From Protula sp. h YS-2021 (lineage: Eukaryota > Annelida > Polychaeta > Sabellida > Serpulidae), in the NCBI GenBank assembly GCA_949752745.1, contig OX457034.1, forward strand, positions 848,493-912,492: 64,000 nt of DNA, written 5' to 3'. Below the pieces are notes generated by a model, which worked only from the letters and a program-made list of their open reading frames with translations, was not told the DNA's origin and ran no database searches. Both the position numbers and the translations under genes were made by a program. Below, in pieces: positions 1 to 10,035 of this stretch; position 1 is the stretch's first letter; each line of letters begins with the position of its first letter.

Positions 1-84
1 GCGTCCTGTGACATTGCAAACGGTCACGTAATATTGCAAACGGCTAAGTGTCACGTGACACTGCAAACGGTCACGTGTCATGTG
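1..84. repeat. Short degenerate tandem repeat
   Basis: Three to four imperfect copies of a roughly 20-30 base unit built around ATTGCAAACGGTCACGT, reaching the left edge of the window. It presumably lies in a TMCO3 intron, since coding exons continue to the left on the minus strand. Confidence 0.6.
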
Positions 85-85
85 A

Positions 86-265
86 TATTACAAACGCTGT
101 TATCACTATGAAAAGACGTTATCGCTATGCTATCGCAGCTACCGCCATGTTATAACAATCATCACTAAAGTCATCGCTGTTATCGCAGCGTTATTGCTGT
201 TATCATTATTGTATCGCTATGTTATTGCTGTTATTACTGTATTACCACTAGGTTATCGCTATGTC
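86..265. repeat. Degenerate GTTATCGCTAT-type tandem repeat
   Basis: About 180 bases of imperfect 11-15 base units related to GTTATCGCTAT. No coding potential seen. G-rich simple sequence follows at about 350-400. Confidence 0.6.
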
Positions 266-599
266 TGGCAAGAGAGGTGGAACTTATTTCACTCTTATTC
301 GTCAAAACACAATCACCTGACTCTGACGCAAATGCCCCTAAAGCAATGACTGCGGGGGGGGGGGGGAGGGGGGGTAGGGGGGAGGGGGGGTTACTATGTC
401 ACCTACCCAGCATTTTACCAAAATATTATGTATTAATTATGGTTAACCGCGCACGGGTCACGTGACGAGATAACCTTCAGGCACGCACACAAACCGATGT
501 AGATAAATATCTCCCCTCAGTCCCCTCTTCGCCATTTCGTGATACACAAAAAATTTACGGAAAGAGGTTGAGTGGGAATAACTAAGGGAACTGAGAATC

Positions 600-895
600 T
601 AAGGGGGTGGGAGGGGTGGGGGGGGGGGGTAGGCAGAGCAAGGAAGAGAGAGAGGGATGTCGGGTGGCAAAGACATACGGGACACGTACGGCAGGGGGTG
701 GTGGAATAGGCAAAGTGGAAGGGGGGGTGAGGGGGATGTAGGGTGGGGAAGGCATACAGGGCGAGCACGGGAGGGGATGGTGGAATAGGACATGGGGAAG
801 GGAAGAGGGATGTAGGGTGGCAGAGACATACGAGGGGCGTATGGGAGGGGAGATGGTGCAATAGGTCATGGGGAAGGGGGAGAAGGGAAGGGACT
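600..895. repeat. G-rich minisatellite, about 77-base unit
   Basis: Three to four units, recognisable from GGGTGGCAAAGACATAC and its variants at about 663, 740 and 816. Each unit carries long G runs on the plus strand. Open frames across it are proline-rich artefacts of simple sequence. Confidence 0.75.
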
Positions 896-1007
896 GGGTG
901 TGACCAAAACATGAAAAACAGATGAAGTAGAAGAGAAGATTGTAAGGGCAGTGGTGGTGGTGGTGGTGGGGGAGGGGGGGAAAGGATGGTAAAAACACGT
1001 GATCAAC

Positions 1008-4000
1008 CTACTCTCGCTGTCGTTTGGGTTGCCAGGGTGGAGGAACTTGACAACGAGGGGCGTGCTGGAGAGGGAGAGGCAGGCGGCCACGAAGATGGAC
1101 TCATTGACGGAGGCGTGCAGGAGCCTGCCCAGCGCCATGCCGCACAGCACCATCAGTACCGTCATGCACACGGTACCCGACACGGCGATCTGCAAGTACA
1201 CATCAGTACCGTCATGCACACGGTACCCGACACGGCGATCTGCAAGTACACGTCAGTACCGTCATGCACACGGCACCATTACTACCGTCATGCACACGGT
1301 ACCCGACACGGCGATCTGCAAGTACACGTCAGTACCGTCATGCACACGGCACCATCACTACCGTCATGCACACGGTACGCGAAACGGCGATCTGCAAGTA
1401 CACGTCAGTACCGTCATGCATACGGCACCATCAGTACCGTCATGCACACGGTACCCGAGACGGCGACCTGCAAGTACACGTCAGTACCGTCATGCACACG
1501 GCACCATCAGTACCGTCATGCACACGGTACCCGATACGGCGATCTGCAAGTACACATCAGTACCGTCATGCACACGGTACCCGACACGGCGATATGAAAG
1601 TACACGTCAGTACCGTCATGCACACGGCACCATCAGCACCGTCATGCGCACGGTACCCGAAACGGCGATCTGAAAGTACACGTCAGTACCGCCATGCACA
1701 CGGCACCATCAGCACCGTCATGCACACGGTACCCGAGACGGCGATCTGAAAGTACACATCAGTACCGTCATGCACACGGCACCATCAGCACCGTCATGCG
1801 CACGGTACCCGAAACGGCGATCTGAAAGTACACGTCAGTACCGTCATGCACACGGCACCATCAGTACCGTCATGCACACGGTACCCGAGACGGCGATCTG
1901 AAAGTACACATCAGTACCGTCATGCACACGGCACCATCAGTACCGTCATGCACACGGTACCCGAAACGGCGATCTGAAAGTACACGTCAGTACCGTCATG
2001 CACACGGCACCATCAGTACCGTCATGCACACGGTACCCGAGACGGCGATCTGCAAGTACACGTCAGTACCGTCATGCACACGGCACCATCAGTACCGTCA
2101 TGCACACGGTACCCGAGACGGCGATCTGAAAGTACACGTCAGTACCGTCATGCACACGGTACCCGCAACGGCGATCTGAAAGTACACATCAGTACCGTCA
2201 TGCACCATCAGTACCGTCATGCACACGGCACCATCAGTACCGTCATGCACACGGTACCCGAAACGGCGATCAGAAAGTACACATCAGTACCGCCATACAG
2301 GTTTTACTGTTCGTGCTTTTTATCCGGGTTTCGAAGCTGGTCAATACAGAAGTTTTACTGTACGTACTTTTTTATCCGGGTTTGAAAGGTGGTAAGACAG
2401 ACAGGTTTTACCGTACGTCTTTTCATACGAGACTTAAAGTGGTCACTGCAAACAGGTTTTGCATTACGTCTTTTTATCCGGATCTTGAAGGTGGTAGTTA
2501 CAAAAAGGTTTTACCGAATTTTTTTTTTGTTTTTTTTTTTTTTTGCTTATCTGAATTTTCTATGAGTTTAATGTTAACAAAAACTGATCGACTTATCAAA
2601 GGAATAACTCCACCAAGTTTGAAGACCATCCGACTTTCCGCTATCGAGATATTTTTACCCAATGACGTTGTATGTCGTTTTCGTTCGTTCTACTTCGGGC
2701 AAAATTTGGCAGAATCTTTCGGATCTACCAAGCAACTATCCCAGCAACTTACGCGGAACACTTGCTTGAGTTGTGCTGGGGAGAATAGGGGGTGGGGCAG
2801 AAGGGCGGGGGGGGGAGAAGGAGGGTGGAGGGGGGGGGAAGACTCAGGCCGAACACCTTCTTGAGCTGTGCTTTAGAGAACCGGGGGTGGAGGCAGAAGG
2901 GCGGGGGAGGGGGGGGGGGGGTAGGGGAGAACATTCAGTGCAATTACACTTACGCGGGACACTTTCTTGAATTGTGCTGGGGAGAATAGGGGTGGGGGCA
3001 GAAGGGTGGGGGGAGGGGGAGAAGGGCGAATGGGCAAGAAGGGAGGAGGAGGGAGAAGGGCGGGAGGAGGGGGAGAACTTACGCGGAACACTTTCTTGAG
3101 CTGTGCCGGAGAGAATTGGGGGTAGGGGCAGAAGGACGGGGGGGCGAGAAGGGCGGGGGGAGGGTGGAGGGTGGGGGAGAAGGGCGGGGGGGGAGAAGGG
3201 CGGGGGGGGGAAGGGTGGAGGGTGGGGGAGAACTTACGCGGAACACTTTTTTGAGCTGTGCCGGCGAGAATTCCAGTCCCACGACGAAGAGAATGAAGAA
3301 GACGCCGAATTCTCCTAAAGTCTCGATCTGAACTTGCGACTGAAATGTGACAAAAAAATTCATGAATTCAAAATATTAACTCTTGAAAGCTTGTACTATT
3401 GAATCTTAAAAGCTTCTAACGTTAATTCTTGAAAGCTTCTAGTGTTGACTCTTGAAGGCATCTAGTGTTGACACAGATTTCAGATATTTGTTACCAGTGA
3501 AATATAGTTATAGTTATGTCTAGTGAATATTCCGAAAGAGACTAACGTAGACACCCGACAACTGAGTATTCCGGAATAGACTAACGTAGACAGCTGACTA
3601 CTGAGTATTCCGGAATAGACTTACGCAGGCAACCGACAATTCAACTTCTATGATAACTGAACTATTCGAATGAGACTAAGGCTATTCTCCAACAGACTCA
3701 CTGTGTTTATAGCGCTTTATTTCGCCCAGGACAGCAAATATCTAAATTCTCTCTTGCTTGATATTGCTATTGTTCGCGTATCGCTCGGGACTAACAACGT
3801 GCATCGCTCGGGTCTAATACTGAGTATCCCTAGGTCTAACACCGTGTATCGCTTGGGTCTAACACCGTGTATCGTTCGGGTCTAACACCGTGTATCGCCC
3901 GGTTTAACAACGTGTATCGCTCGGTCTAAAACCGTGTATCGCGCGGTCTAACAACGTGTATCGCTCGGTCTAAAACCGCGTATCGCTCGGCCTAACACCG

Positions 4001-7000
4001 CGTATCGCCCGGTCTAACACCGCGTATCGCCCGGTCTAACACCGCGTATGGCTCGGGTCTAACACCGCGTATGGCTCGGTCTAACACCACGTATCGCTCG
4101 GTCTAACAGAGTATCACCCAGTCTAACACCGCGTATCGCCCGGTCTAACACCCTGCATCGGTGAGTCTAATACTGTACCTTAATTGCGTTGAGCATGGTA
4201 GGCCCCAGTAACACGCCGGCAAGGATGTAGCCGAACATGGTGGGCATCCTCAGCACGCTGCACAGCACGCCGAATATAAAAGCGGTGACGAAGAGGTAAA
4301 CCACATCCTGAAACAGATCGACGTACACACTCAAGAATAAGTACATGGTGGGCATCCTCAGCAGGCTGCACAGCACGCCGAATATAAAAGCGGTGACGAA
4401 GAGGTAAACCACATCCTGAAACAGATCGACGTACACACAGAAGTATGAGTACACCACCCCCTAAAATAGATCGACGTACACACAGAAGCCTAAGTACACC
4501 GCCTCCTGAAACAGATCGACGTACACACAGAAGCCTAAGTAAACCACATCCTGTAACAGATCGACGTACAGAATCAAGTATGAGTACATCGCCTCCTAAA
4601 ACAGATCGACGTACATACTCAAGAATAAGTACATGGTGGGCATCCTCAGCACGCTGCACAGCACGCCGAATATAAAGGCGGTGACGAAGAGGTAAACCAC
4701 ATCCTGAAACAGATCGACGTACAGAATCAAGTATGAGTACATCGCCTCCTAAAACAGATCGACGTACATACTCAAGAATAAGTACATGGTGGGCATCCTC
4801 AGCACGCTGCACAGCACGCCGAATATAAAGGCGGTGACGAAGAAGTAAACCACATCCTGAAACAGATCGACGTACACACTCAAGAATAAGTACATGGTGG
4901 GCATCCCTTGCAGGGCGCACAGCACGCCGAATATAAAGGCGGTGACCAAGAGGTAAACCACATCCTGAAACAGATCGACGTACACACAGAAGTATGAGTA
5001 CACCACCCCCTAAAATAGATCGACGTACACACAGAAGCCTAAGTACACCGCCTCCTGAAACAGATCGACGTACACACAGAAGCCTAAGTAAACCACATCC
5101 TGTAACAGATCGACGTACAGAATCAAGTATGAGTACATCGCCTCCTAAAACAGATCGACGTACACACTCAAGAATAAGTACATGGTGGGCATCCTCAGCA
5201 CGCTGCACAGCACGCCGAATATAAAGGCGGTGACGAAGAGGTAAACCACATCCTGAAACAGATCGACGTACAGAATCAAGTATGAGTACATCGCCTCCTG
5301 AAACAGATCGACGTACACACTCAAGTATAGGTACATGGTGGACATCCTCAGCACGCTGCACAGCACGCCGAATATAAAGGCGGTGACGAAGAAGTAAACC
5401 ACATCCTGAAACAGATCGACGTACAGAATCCAGTATGAGTACATCGCCTCCTGAAACAGATCGACGTACACACTCAAGAATAAGTACATGGTGGGCATCC
5501 TCAGAAGGGTGCACAGCACGCCGAATATAAAGGCGGTGACCAAGAGGTAAACCACATCCTGAAACAGATCGACGTACAGAATCAAGTATGAGTACATCGC
5601 CTCCTGAAACAGATCGACGTACACACGGAAAGGCTGTAAAGCAAACCACATCCACAGAGATTCAATTATGGGTCCTATATATATATATATGTAACACGGT
5701 TCGGGTTATCGGGGTTTTTGTCCAGTTTTGGGGCATTTTTTACGAAATGACTCACTTTTTTCAGAACCCACCGAGTCTTCTGGACCCAATTGAGTCACAC
5801 TTTCCTTTTTTGACTCACTTTCCTGAGAACCCAGCGCGAACCCTGTTAAATATCTGATAGCCCACAATTTAGAGCGCCTTCGCCCCAAGCTACAAGAAAT
5901 AAACCAAACAGGCAAGAACCTTGATCAGATGGTGATCTTCATGTGGGACCGTCGAATCACTCCCTTTGGCCAGCACGAACTGATTATCTTTCGAGTCCAC
6001 CAGTTTGAGAACTTCCTCGTTCATCTGGGGCGCGTTATCGCCTTCCGGTTTGTTGCCATTTGGCTCCTTGCCAGCTTCGCTTTCTTCCGCCGAGCGAAGT
6101 TTCACCACAGTTTCCACGTCTGCTCCCTGCAGAACAATAAATGCTCCCTGAACAATAAATGCTCCCTACAGAACAATAAATGCTCCCTGAACAACATTAA
6201 AGGCTCATTGCAGAACAATAAATGCTCCCTGTAGAACAATAAATGCTCCCTCAACATCAACAAATGCTTCTGACAAACAAAACATGCTCTCTGAATAACA
6301 AAAGTTTAAAACAATTATTCAACGGAATTTTTCGGCCAGATCATGAGGCTGGGTGCTTCGAAATGGATTCGGACACGCGTGGAAAGTTTGTGAAAGTATC
6401 GCGCAGATCATGGTGCTGGGTGATTTTTACTGGATTCGAGCACGCGTGGAAGGCCTTCTGTCCGATCGCGCAGCGCTGAGTTTATGGGTCTTTCACAAGC
6501 ACCTAATCCAGTACAAAGCCCACCTGTCAGCTGTTACATAACAATGTGCTGTTTTATAGCGGAGGGAGGGGACGAGGGGGGGGGGGGGCGTCAGGGTATA
6601 TAGCCAAACCGATAGTCTAGCCGCCAATACATTGAAAATATATCGGATAATCGCACAAATCGGTCCCAGCCGAGGTTTTCTTTACAAAAGAAATGCACTC
6701 ACCCAGTTTCCAACACTGTAAAAGGATTATTGCCGTTTACTTAAGGCACGAGTCGGAGGAGGGGGGGGGGGCGGGGGGTGGGGGTTGCAGGGTGCGTGAG
6801 GGTTTATAGCCATGACATCATCCTAGCCGTCGATGCATGACGTCATATTCGGCACTTCAGATACGACACACTTTTAGCAAAATACCAATACCTCTGGCTT
6901 GACAGTTAAATAACAGCGCACAAAAAAGTGTTGTCAGTCACTGCTGAAGACTTTACATCTAATCCACTGCATCATTGATTTTTACATCCAATTATCGGCA

Positions 7001-9635
7001 AAAACTCTCATATAGGTGACAGATTTAAATACTTATTCTCTTTTTTTATCTAAAATAATTGATTTCAGAAATGCTTGAACAAGACTTGGTTTGTTTTTCT
7101 CTCAGAAATCAATGTTGATTCACATACTGTATGTGTTTCTTTATACCTATATTCACCAGTAAGTTATACACATGTAGTTATATGCTGATGTTATTGCCCA
7201 CGATCTCAGGATGGGGGGGGGGTGACCGTTAGTTCAATTTTGTAAGGCTTTTTTATTTGAATTAATCGCATGGAGGTTTGCTTGTCCTGAACACTATCGC
7301 CAGGGGTGGTCAACAAGTGACGGATGTTCGCTACAGTGGTGGTCAACAAGCGACTGATGTTTGCTACAGTGGTGGTCAACAAGCGATTGATGTTCACAAC
7401 AGTGTTGGTCAACAGGCGACTGATGTTCGCTACAGTGGTGGTCAACAGGCAATTGATGTTCGCTAGAGTGGTCAACAGGCGACTGATTTTTGCTACAGCG
7501 GTGGTCAACAGGCGATTGATGTTAGCTCGGGTGGTCAACAGGCGATTGATTTTCGCTATAGAGGTGGTCAACAGGCAATTGATATTCGCTCAAGTGGTGG
7601 TCAACAGGTGATTGATGTTCTCTACAGCGGTGGTCAACAGGCGACTGCTGTTCACTCCGGTGGTCAACAGGCGACTGGTTTTTTACACAGTGGTGGTCAA
7701 CAGGCAATTGATGTTCGCTACAGTGGTGGTCAACAGGCGACTGATGTTCGCTACAGTGTAGGTCAACAGGTGATTGATGTTCGATCCAGTTATCTCAGCT
7801 AAGCAAATGACGTGGTCAAATGCCCACGGAATAAACCGGTACCGCTCATCGAGTCTTTTACATAAGGAGTCCTGGGAAATGTGATTAAGGTTTAAAACAC
7901 AATTCAATGAACAAATAAATCTCATAACTAGCTGAAATTGTGAGTTTGAGCGTAAGTTTTACTGTGAGTTTGAGCCACATGATTGAATAGGGCTGCAGGT
8001 CTAAAACGAGGCCGAGAAATCGCACCCCCCTCCCCCCACCCTCCCCACCCCCACCCTCCCTCTACCCCTTAGAAAGACTCACGTCTTTGACGGCGATGTT
8101 GAAGAGATTCTCGCTGAGCAGCTCCTCCAGTTCGTCGGCCGCGTCCGATACGTCGGATAGAATCTGATCCATTAAGCCTTTCACCCGTGTTTTGTTGACC
8201 TTCTCCAAACCATCCTACAGAATTCCAACGCACGCATTGACACATTAGTAGTGTAGAAATGAAAGTCCGAAAACAGAAAGTGACGTCATAATGACGTATA
8301 CGCTGTTTTCGGACTCTGATGGGCGTCCGAAAACAGTGACGTGATAGTAAGACCACAGTGACGTCACCCCCTGTGATGTCATAATGACGTCACTGGTGGA
8401 ACCAACATTGGTTCTAAGTCACCCCCCTGAATCTTTCACTCGTCTTTTGTTGACCTCATCCAAACCATCCTACAGAATTCAACGCACGCATTTATACATT
8501 TTTATATTTTCCTAATTGCTCCACATAATGTAGAAAAGACATAATCTGAAAACAAACGGCAAAGCCAATAGCATTAAGGGGAAATAAATTCTCTACTTGC
8601 CGAGTGGTTCAGCTTCGGCGAATATTTCAACAGACGGTTCCCCGCTTACGTGAATGGGGTAAGTCTTCGGTAGTTGGCGTTTGTTGAATTAAAACAATTA
8701 AGTACACGCTCAAGCTCTCCATCAAAAAGCAGTACCTGCGAGTACCTTCCTAGCAACCACATCCACCCCGGTACCTATGGATCTACGTGTATCTACGGGC
8801 ACCTCTGTAGCAACCACACCCAACTCGGTACCCACAGATCAACGTGTATCCAGGGTTACCTTCCTAGCAACAACACCTACCCCAGTATCCGTGGATCTAC
8901 GCGTATCTGCGAGTACTTTGCTAGCAACCACACCAATCCTGGTACCCATGGATCTACGTGTATCTACGAGTTCCTTCGTAGCAACCACGCCTACACCGGT
9001 AACCGTGAATCGACATGTATGTACGAGTATCTTTGCCGCAACCACACCCATCCCGGTACCTATGACTAAGCAGTATTTATTAGTACCTGAGCAGCCAGCA
9101 TCTCCTGGTACTCCTTCTCCTCCACCAGTACCGCATCCTTGAGATAGTTCAGCCGCGCCAAGCTCTTCTCCTGAAGGTTCACGAGATTTTTGAAATCCCC
9201 AGTGAGGACCATATCCAGCCACTGCAGGGACTCCAACACACCCGCCTCGGTCTCGTTCAGCTCCTGGGAGAAGATCCTGAACGTCTGGATATGATACCGC
9301 TTCTCCATATCCGACAGAGATTTATCTTTGTTTATCCTCATCACACTCTCCTCAATTTTTTTGACGGCGACAGTTTTTCTATTGAGAAGCCGTTTCAGCT
9401 GTAGACACTCGCGTTGTAACCAGGGTCGGAACGACTCAGCAACCAGATGCTTTAAATTCTTATCTTGCTTCTTATCCGGTTCTTTTTCTTTTTCTTGGGC
9501 TAATTTATAATATGGTGCGGGCTTAGGTTCGGTCTGTCTTTTCGCTGACACCTCCATAATACACGTGTGTACTGTGACCAGCAGAATAACGTGGTGAACC
9601 CACCAACTTGACCTCATGACCAACGCACCCTTCAT
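1008..9635 (-). CDS. TMCO3: TMCO3-like CPA2 cation/proton antiporter (5' six coding exons; 3' part off window)
   Basis: Six exons are joined by consistent splice phases: 9635-9087 (ATG, phase 0), 8214-8083, 6126-5920, 4307-4179, 3339-3238 and 1189-1008 (ends phase 2, weaker donor GTTGAT). Together they encode about 434 residues. Exon 1 gives a signal peptide (about residues 1-31) and a coiled-coil luminal region with the family motif LNETEAGV. Exon 3 carries the conserved stretch ending DHHLIK. Exon 4 has the first transmembrane segment and [11 protein letters not shown]. Exon 5 has [19 protein letters not shown]. Exon 6 has [10 protein letters not shown]. These match animal TMCO3, a predicted Na+ or K+/H+ antiporter of the CPA2/KefB family placed in endomembranes. 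The remaining transmembrane exons must lie left of position 1. The codon at 9650 is GTG, so I chose the in-frame ATG at 9635. Most introns carry tandem copies of the neighbouring splice junctions. Confidence 0.93.
1190..2296 (-). repeat. Minisatellite of TMCO3 exon 6 acceptor copies
   Basis: Fifteen extra copies of the start of TMCO3 exon 6 with its splice acceptor (minus strand TGTACTTGCAG then ATCGCC) lie directly upstream of the real exon start at 1189. The spacing is mostly 76 bases, sometimes 50, and the longer unit carries an added 26-base half-copy. About thirteen copies keep the AG dinucleotide; the copies near 1593 and 2269 have lost it. Spacings are not multiples of three, so upstream acceptor use would shift the frame. 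Confidence 0.9.
2297..2515. repeat. About 51-base tandem repeat in TMCO3 intron 5
   Basis: Four imperfect units beginning GTTTTACTGTACGT and containing TTTTTATCCGGGTTT, immediately after the exon 6-derived array, followed by a T-rich tract at about 2518-2545. Confidence 0.75.
2745..3237 (-). repeat. Copies of TMCO3 exon 5 3' end and donor in G-rich sequence
   Basis: Four truncated copies of the end of TMCO3 exon 5 (minus strand CAGCTCAAAAAAGTGTTCCG then GTAAGTT) occur at about 2749, 2850, 2950 and 3077, followed by the real exon end at 3238. The 60-130 bases between copies are almost pure G-rich sequence (GGGGGAGAAGGGCGGGGGG type). The first, third and fourth copies keep the GTAAGT donor; the one near 2850 does not. 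Confidence 0.88.
3365..3680. repeat. Two short tandem arrays in TMCO3 intron 4
   Basis: At 3370-3470 there are about four units of 26-28 bases containing CTTGAAAGCTTCTAGTGTTGA. At 3522-3680 there are about 3.5 units of about 43 bases containing GAGTATTCCGGAATAGACT. No coding potential seen. Confidence 0.7.
3775..4168. repeat. Minisatellite, 21-22 base unit (GTATCGCTCGGTCTAACACC)
   Basis: Roughly eighteen units of a 21-22 base sequence end just before TMCO3 exon 4 (minus-strand donor at 4178). It occupies the donor side of the exon, whereas the exon-derived array lies on the acceptor side. Confidence 0.85.
4308..5640 (-). repeat. Minisatellite of truncated TMCO3 exon 4 copies
   Basis: Seven truncated copies of TMCO3 exon 4 lie upstream (minus sense) of the real exon. 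Each has the acceptor (CTGTTTCAG then GATGTGG), codons for the first 24 residues (a membrane helix ending MPTM), and then a return to intron-type sequence. Copied exon starts are at 4415, 4703, 4856, 4964, 5252, 5405 and 5558. The steps are 108, 288, 153, 108, 288, 153 and 153, all multiples of three, with a 549-base higher-order period. Between exon copies are shorter intron-only units containing ACAGATCGACGTACA. The exon frame stays open across several successive copies, for example 168 codons at 5145-5651. Confidence 0.92.
5696..5845. mobile_element. MITE-like element, CAGGGTTCGCG family (copy 1)
   Basis: A 150-base element ends CCCAGCGCGAACCCTG, with a degenerate left terminus (ACGGTTCGGGTTA). 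Its interior (TGACTCACTTT, GAACCCACCGAGT) is shared with copies at 56934-57130 and, inverted, at 62291-62441. No coding capacity, so it is non-autonomous. The superfamily is not determined. Confidence 0.7.
6127..6262 (-). repeat. Tandem copies of TMCO3 exon 3 acceptor
   Basis: Six 18-21 base units follow the real exon 3 start at 6126, with equivalent positions at 6147, 6165, 6186, 6207, 6228 and 6249. Each unit on the minus strand reads TTTATTGTT, two to four bases, AG, then GGAGCA, so five of the six keep an acceptor AG. All steps are multiples of three and the unit has no stop in the exon frame (about GAFIVQ or GAFIVLQ per unit). Confidence 0.85.
7270..7790. repeat. 33-base minisatellite (GGTGGTCAACAGGCGACTGA)
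   Basis: About fifteen units of 31-34 bases in TMCO3 intron 2. Each contains GGTCAACAGGC and a variant of TGATGTTCGCTACAGT. I see no splice-junction sequence in the unit. Confidence 0.88.
8265..8392. repeat. Inverted repeat with TGACGTCA palindromes
   Basis: GTCCGAAAACAG at 8265-8276 pairs with CTGTTTTCGGAC at 8303-8314. A third copy of the left arm starts at 8326. Full TGACGTCA octamers lie at 8281, 8359 and 8385, plus near matches. The block sits in TMCO3 intron 1, just upstream of exon 2, and could form a hairpin or cruciform. Confidence 0.7.
8415..8495 (-). repeat. Partial duplicate of TMCO3 exon 2 start and acceptor
   Basis: About 75 bases nearly identical to 8170-8245. They include the first part of exon 2 (minus GATGGTTTGGA), its acceptor (GAATTCTGTAG) and flanking intron. 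It is a single extra copy about 240 bases upstream of the real exon in transcript order, separated from it by the palindromic block. Confidence 0.85.
8705..9075. repeat. Minisatellite, about 57-base unit, beside TMCO3 exon 1 donor
   Basis: Six to seven units containing GGTACCTATGGATCTACGTG and TAGCAACCACACC. The array stops within about 10 bases of the TMCO3 exon 1 donor (9086, minus strand CAG then GTACTA). I do not see exon sequence in the unit itself. Confidence 0.85.
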
Positions 9636-9690
9636 CCTAAGCTTGACCACGGAGTCTTCTCAGGGGAAATCCTGCAATAAATGCAAATAT

Positions 9691-10033
9691 TAATAAGCCA
9701 AATCACACTTTTGAATAAACGTTTTTGCCTTTCGGCAGAATTCAGTTGGGATAAGGATATAAAAAAATGATAGGAAAAACACTGGCAAAAATTAACAAAA
9801 TTCCATTTTGTCAGAAACATATTCAGATATTGGCTATTAAAGGGACTAAATAACATGTCAAATAGTTTTTAAAAGATCATATGATGGCTTTATAAATTTG
9901 AAAGGGTGCATGTTGAAAGAAAATTAGATTTTTGACGTTTTTCCCTTATCATTTCTTTATAATTTATCCAAAAAAAAATTGCAGTCGAAACAACACCTCC
10001 ACCGGAAAGACCGGAAGTGTGAATTGACTGCAA
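9691..10033. mobile_element. MITE-like element, ATAAGCCAAATCACACTTT family (copy 1)
   Basis: An element of about 340 bases begins TAATAAGCCAAATCACACTT and ends AAGTGTGAATTGACTGCAA, with a shared interior (CCATTTTGTCAGAAACATATT, TATGATGGCTTTATAAATT). It lies just upstream of the TMCO3 start codon. Related copies are at 15369-15720 and 33637-34024. No coding capacity. Confidence 0.75.
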
Positions 10034-10035
10034 TC

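Noticed and set aside
582..998. Proline-rich frames on the minus strand
   Set aside because: They are translations of the G-rich minisatellite at 600-895.
866..1007. Extension of TMCO3 exon 6 past 1008
   Set aside because: The frame continues but turns into proline-rich simple sequence antisense to G runs. The human protein diverges at this point, and a phase-2 donor at 1007 is the better reading.
1140..2300. CRISPR-like look of regularly spaced direct repeats
   Set aside because: The DNA is animal nuclear, spacers are themselves copies of one another, and the units are exon-derived. The same applies to the other minisatellites.
986..2385. Several 85-224 codon plus-strand frames rich in His/Arg/Thr
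   Set aside because: All are antisense to TMCO3 exon 6 or to its copied acceptor array.
4180..5655. A 491-codon minus-strand frame of arginine-rich repeats
   Set aside because: It is in the wrong frame relative to TMCO3 exon 4. The real exon frame gives membrane-helix sequence, so this is a shadow of the exon-derived array.
8595..8665. tRNA-like GCCGAGTGGTTC motif
   Set aside because: It resembles a D-arm, but no matching acceptor stem, anticodon stem or GGTTCGAAT-type T-loop follows.
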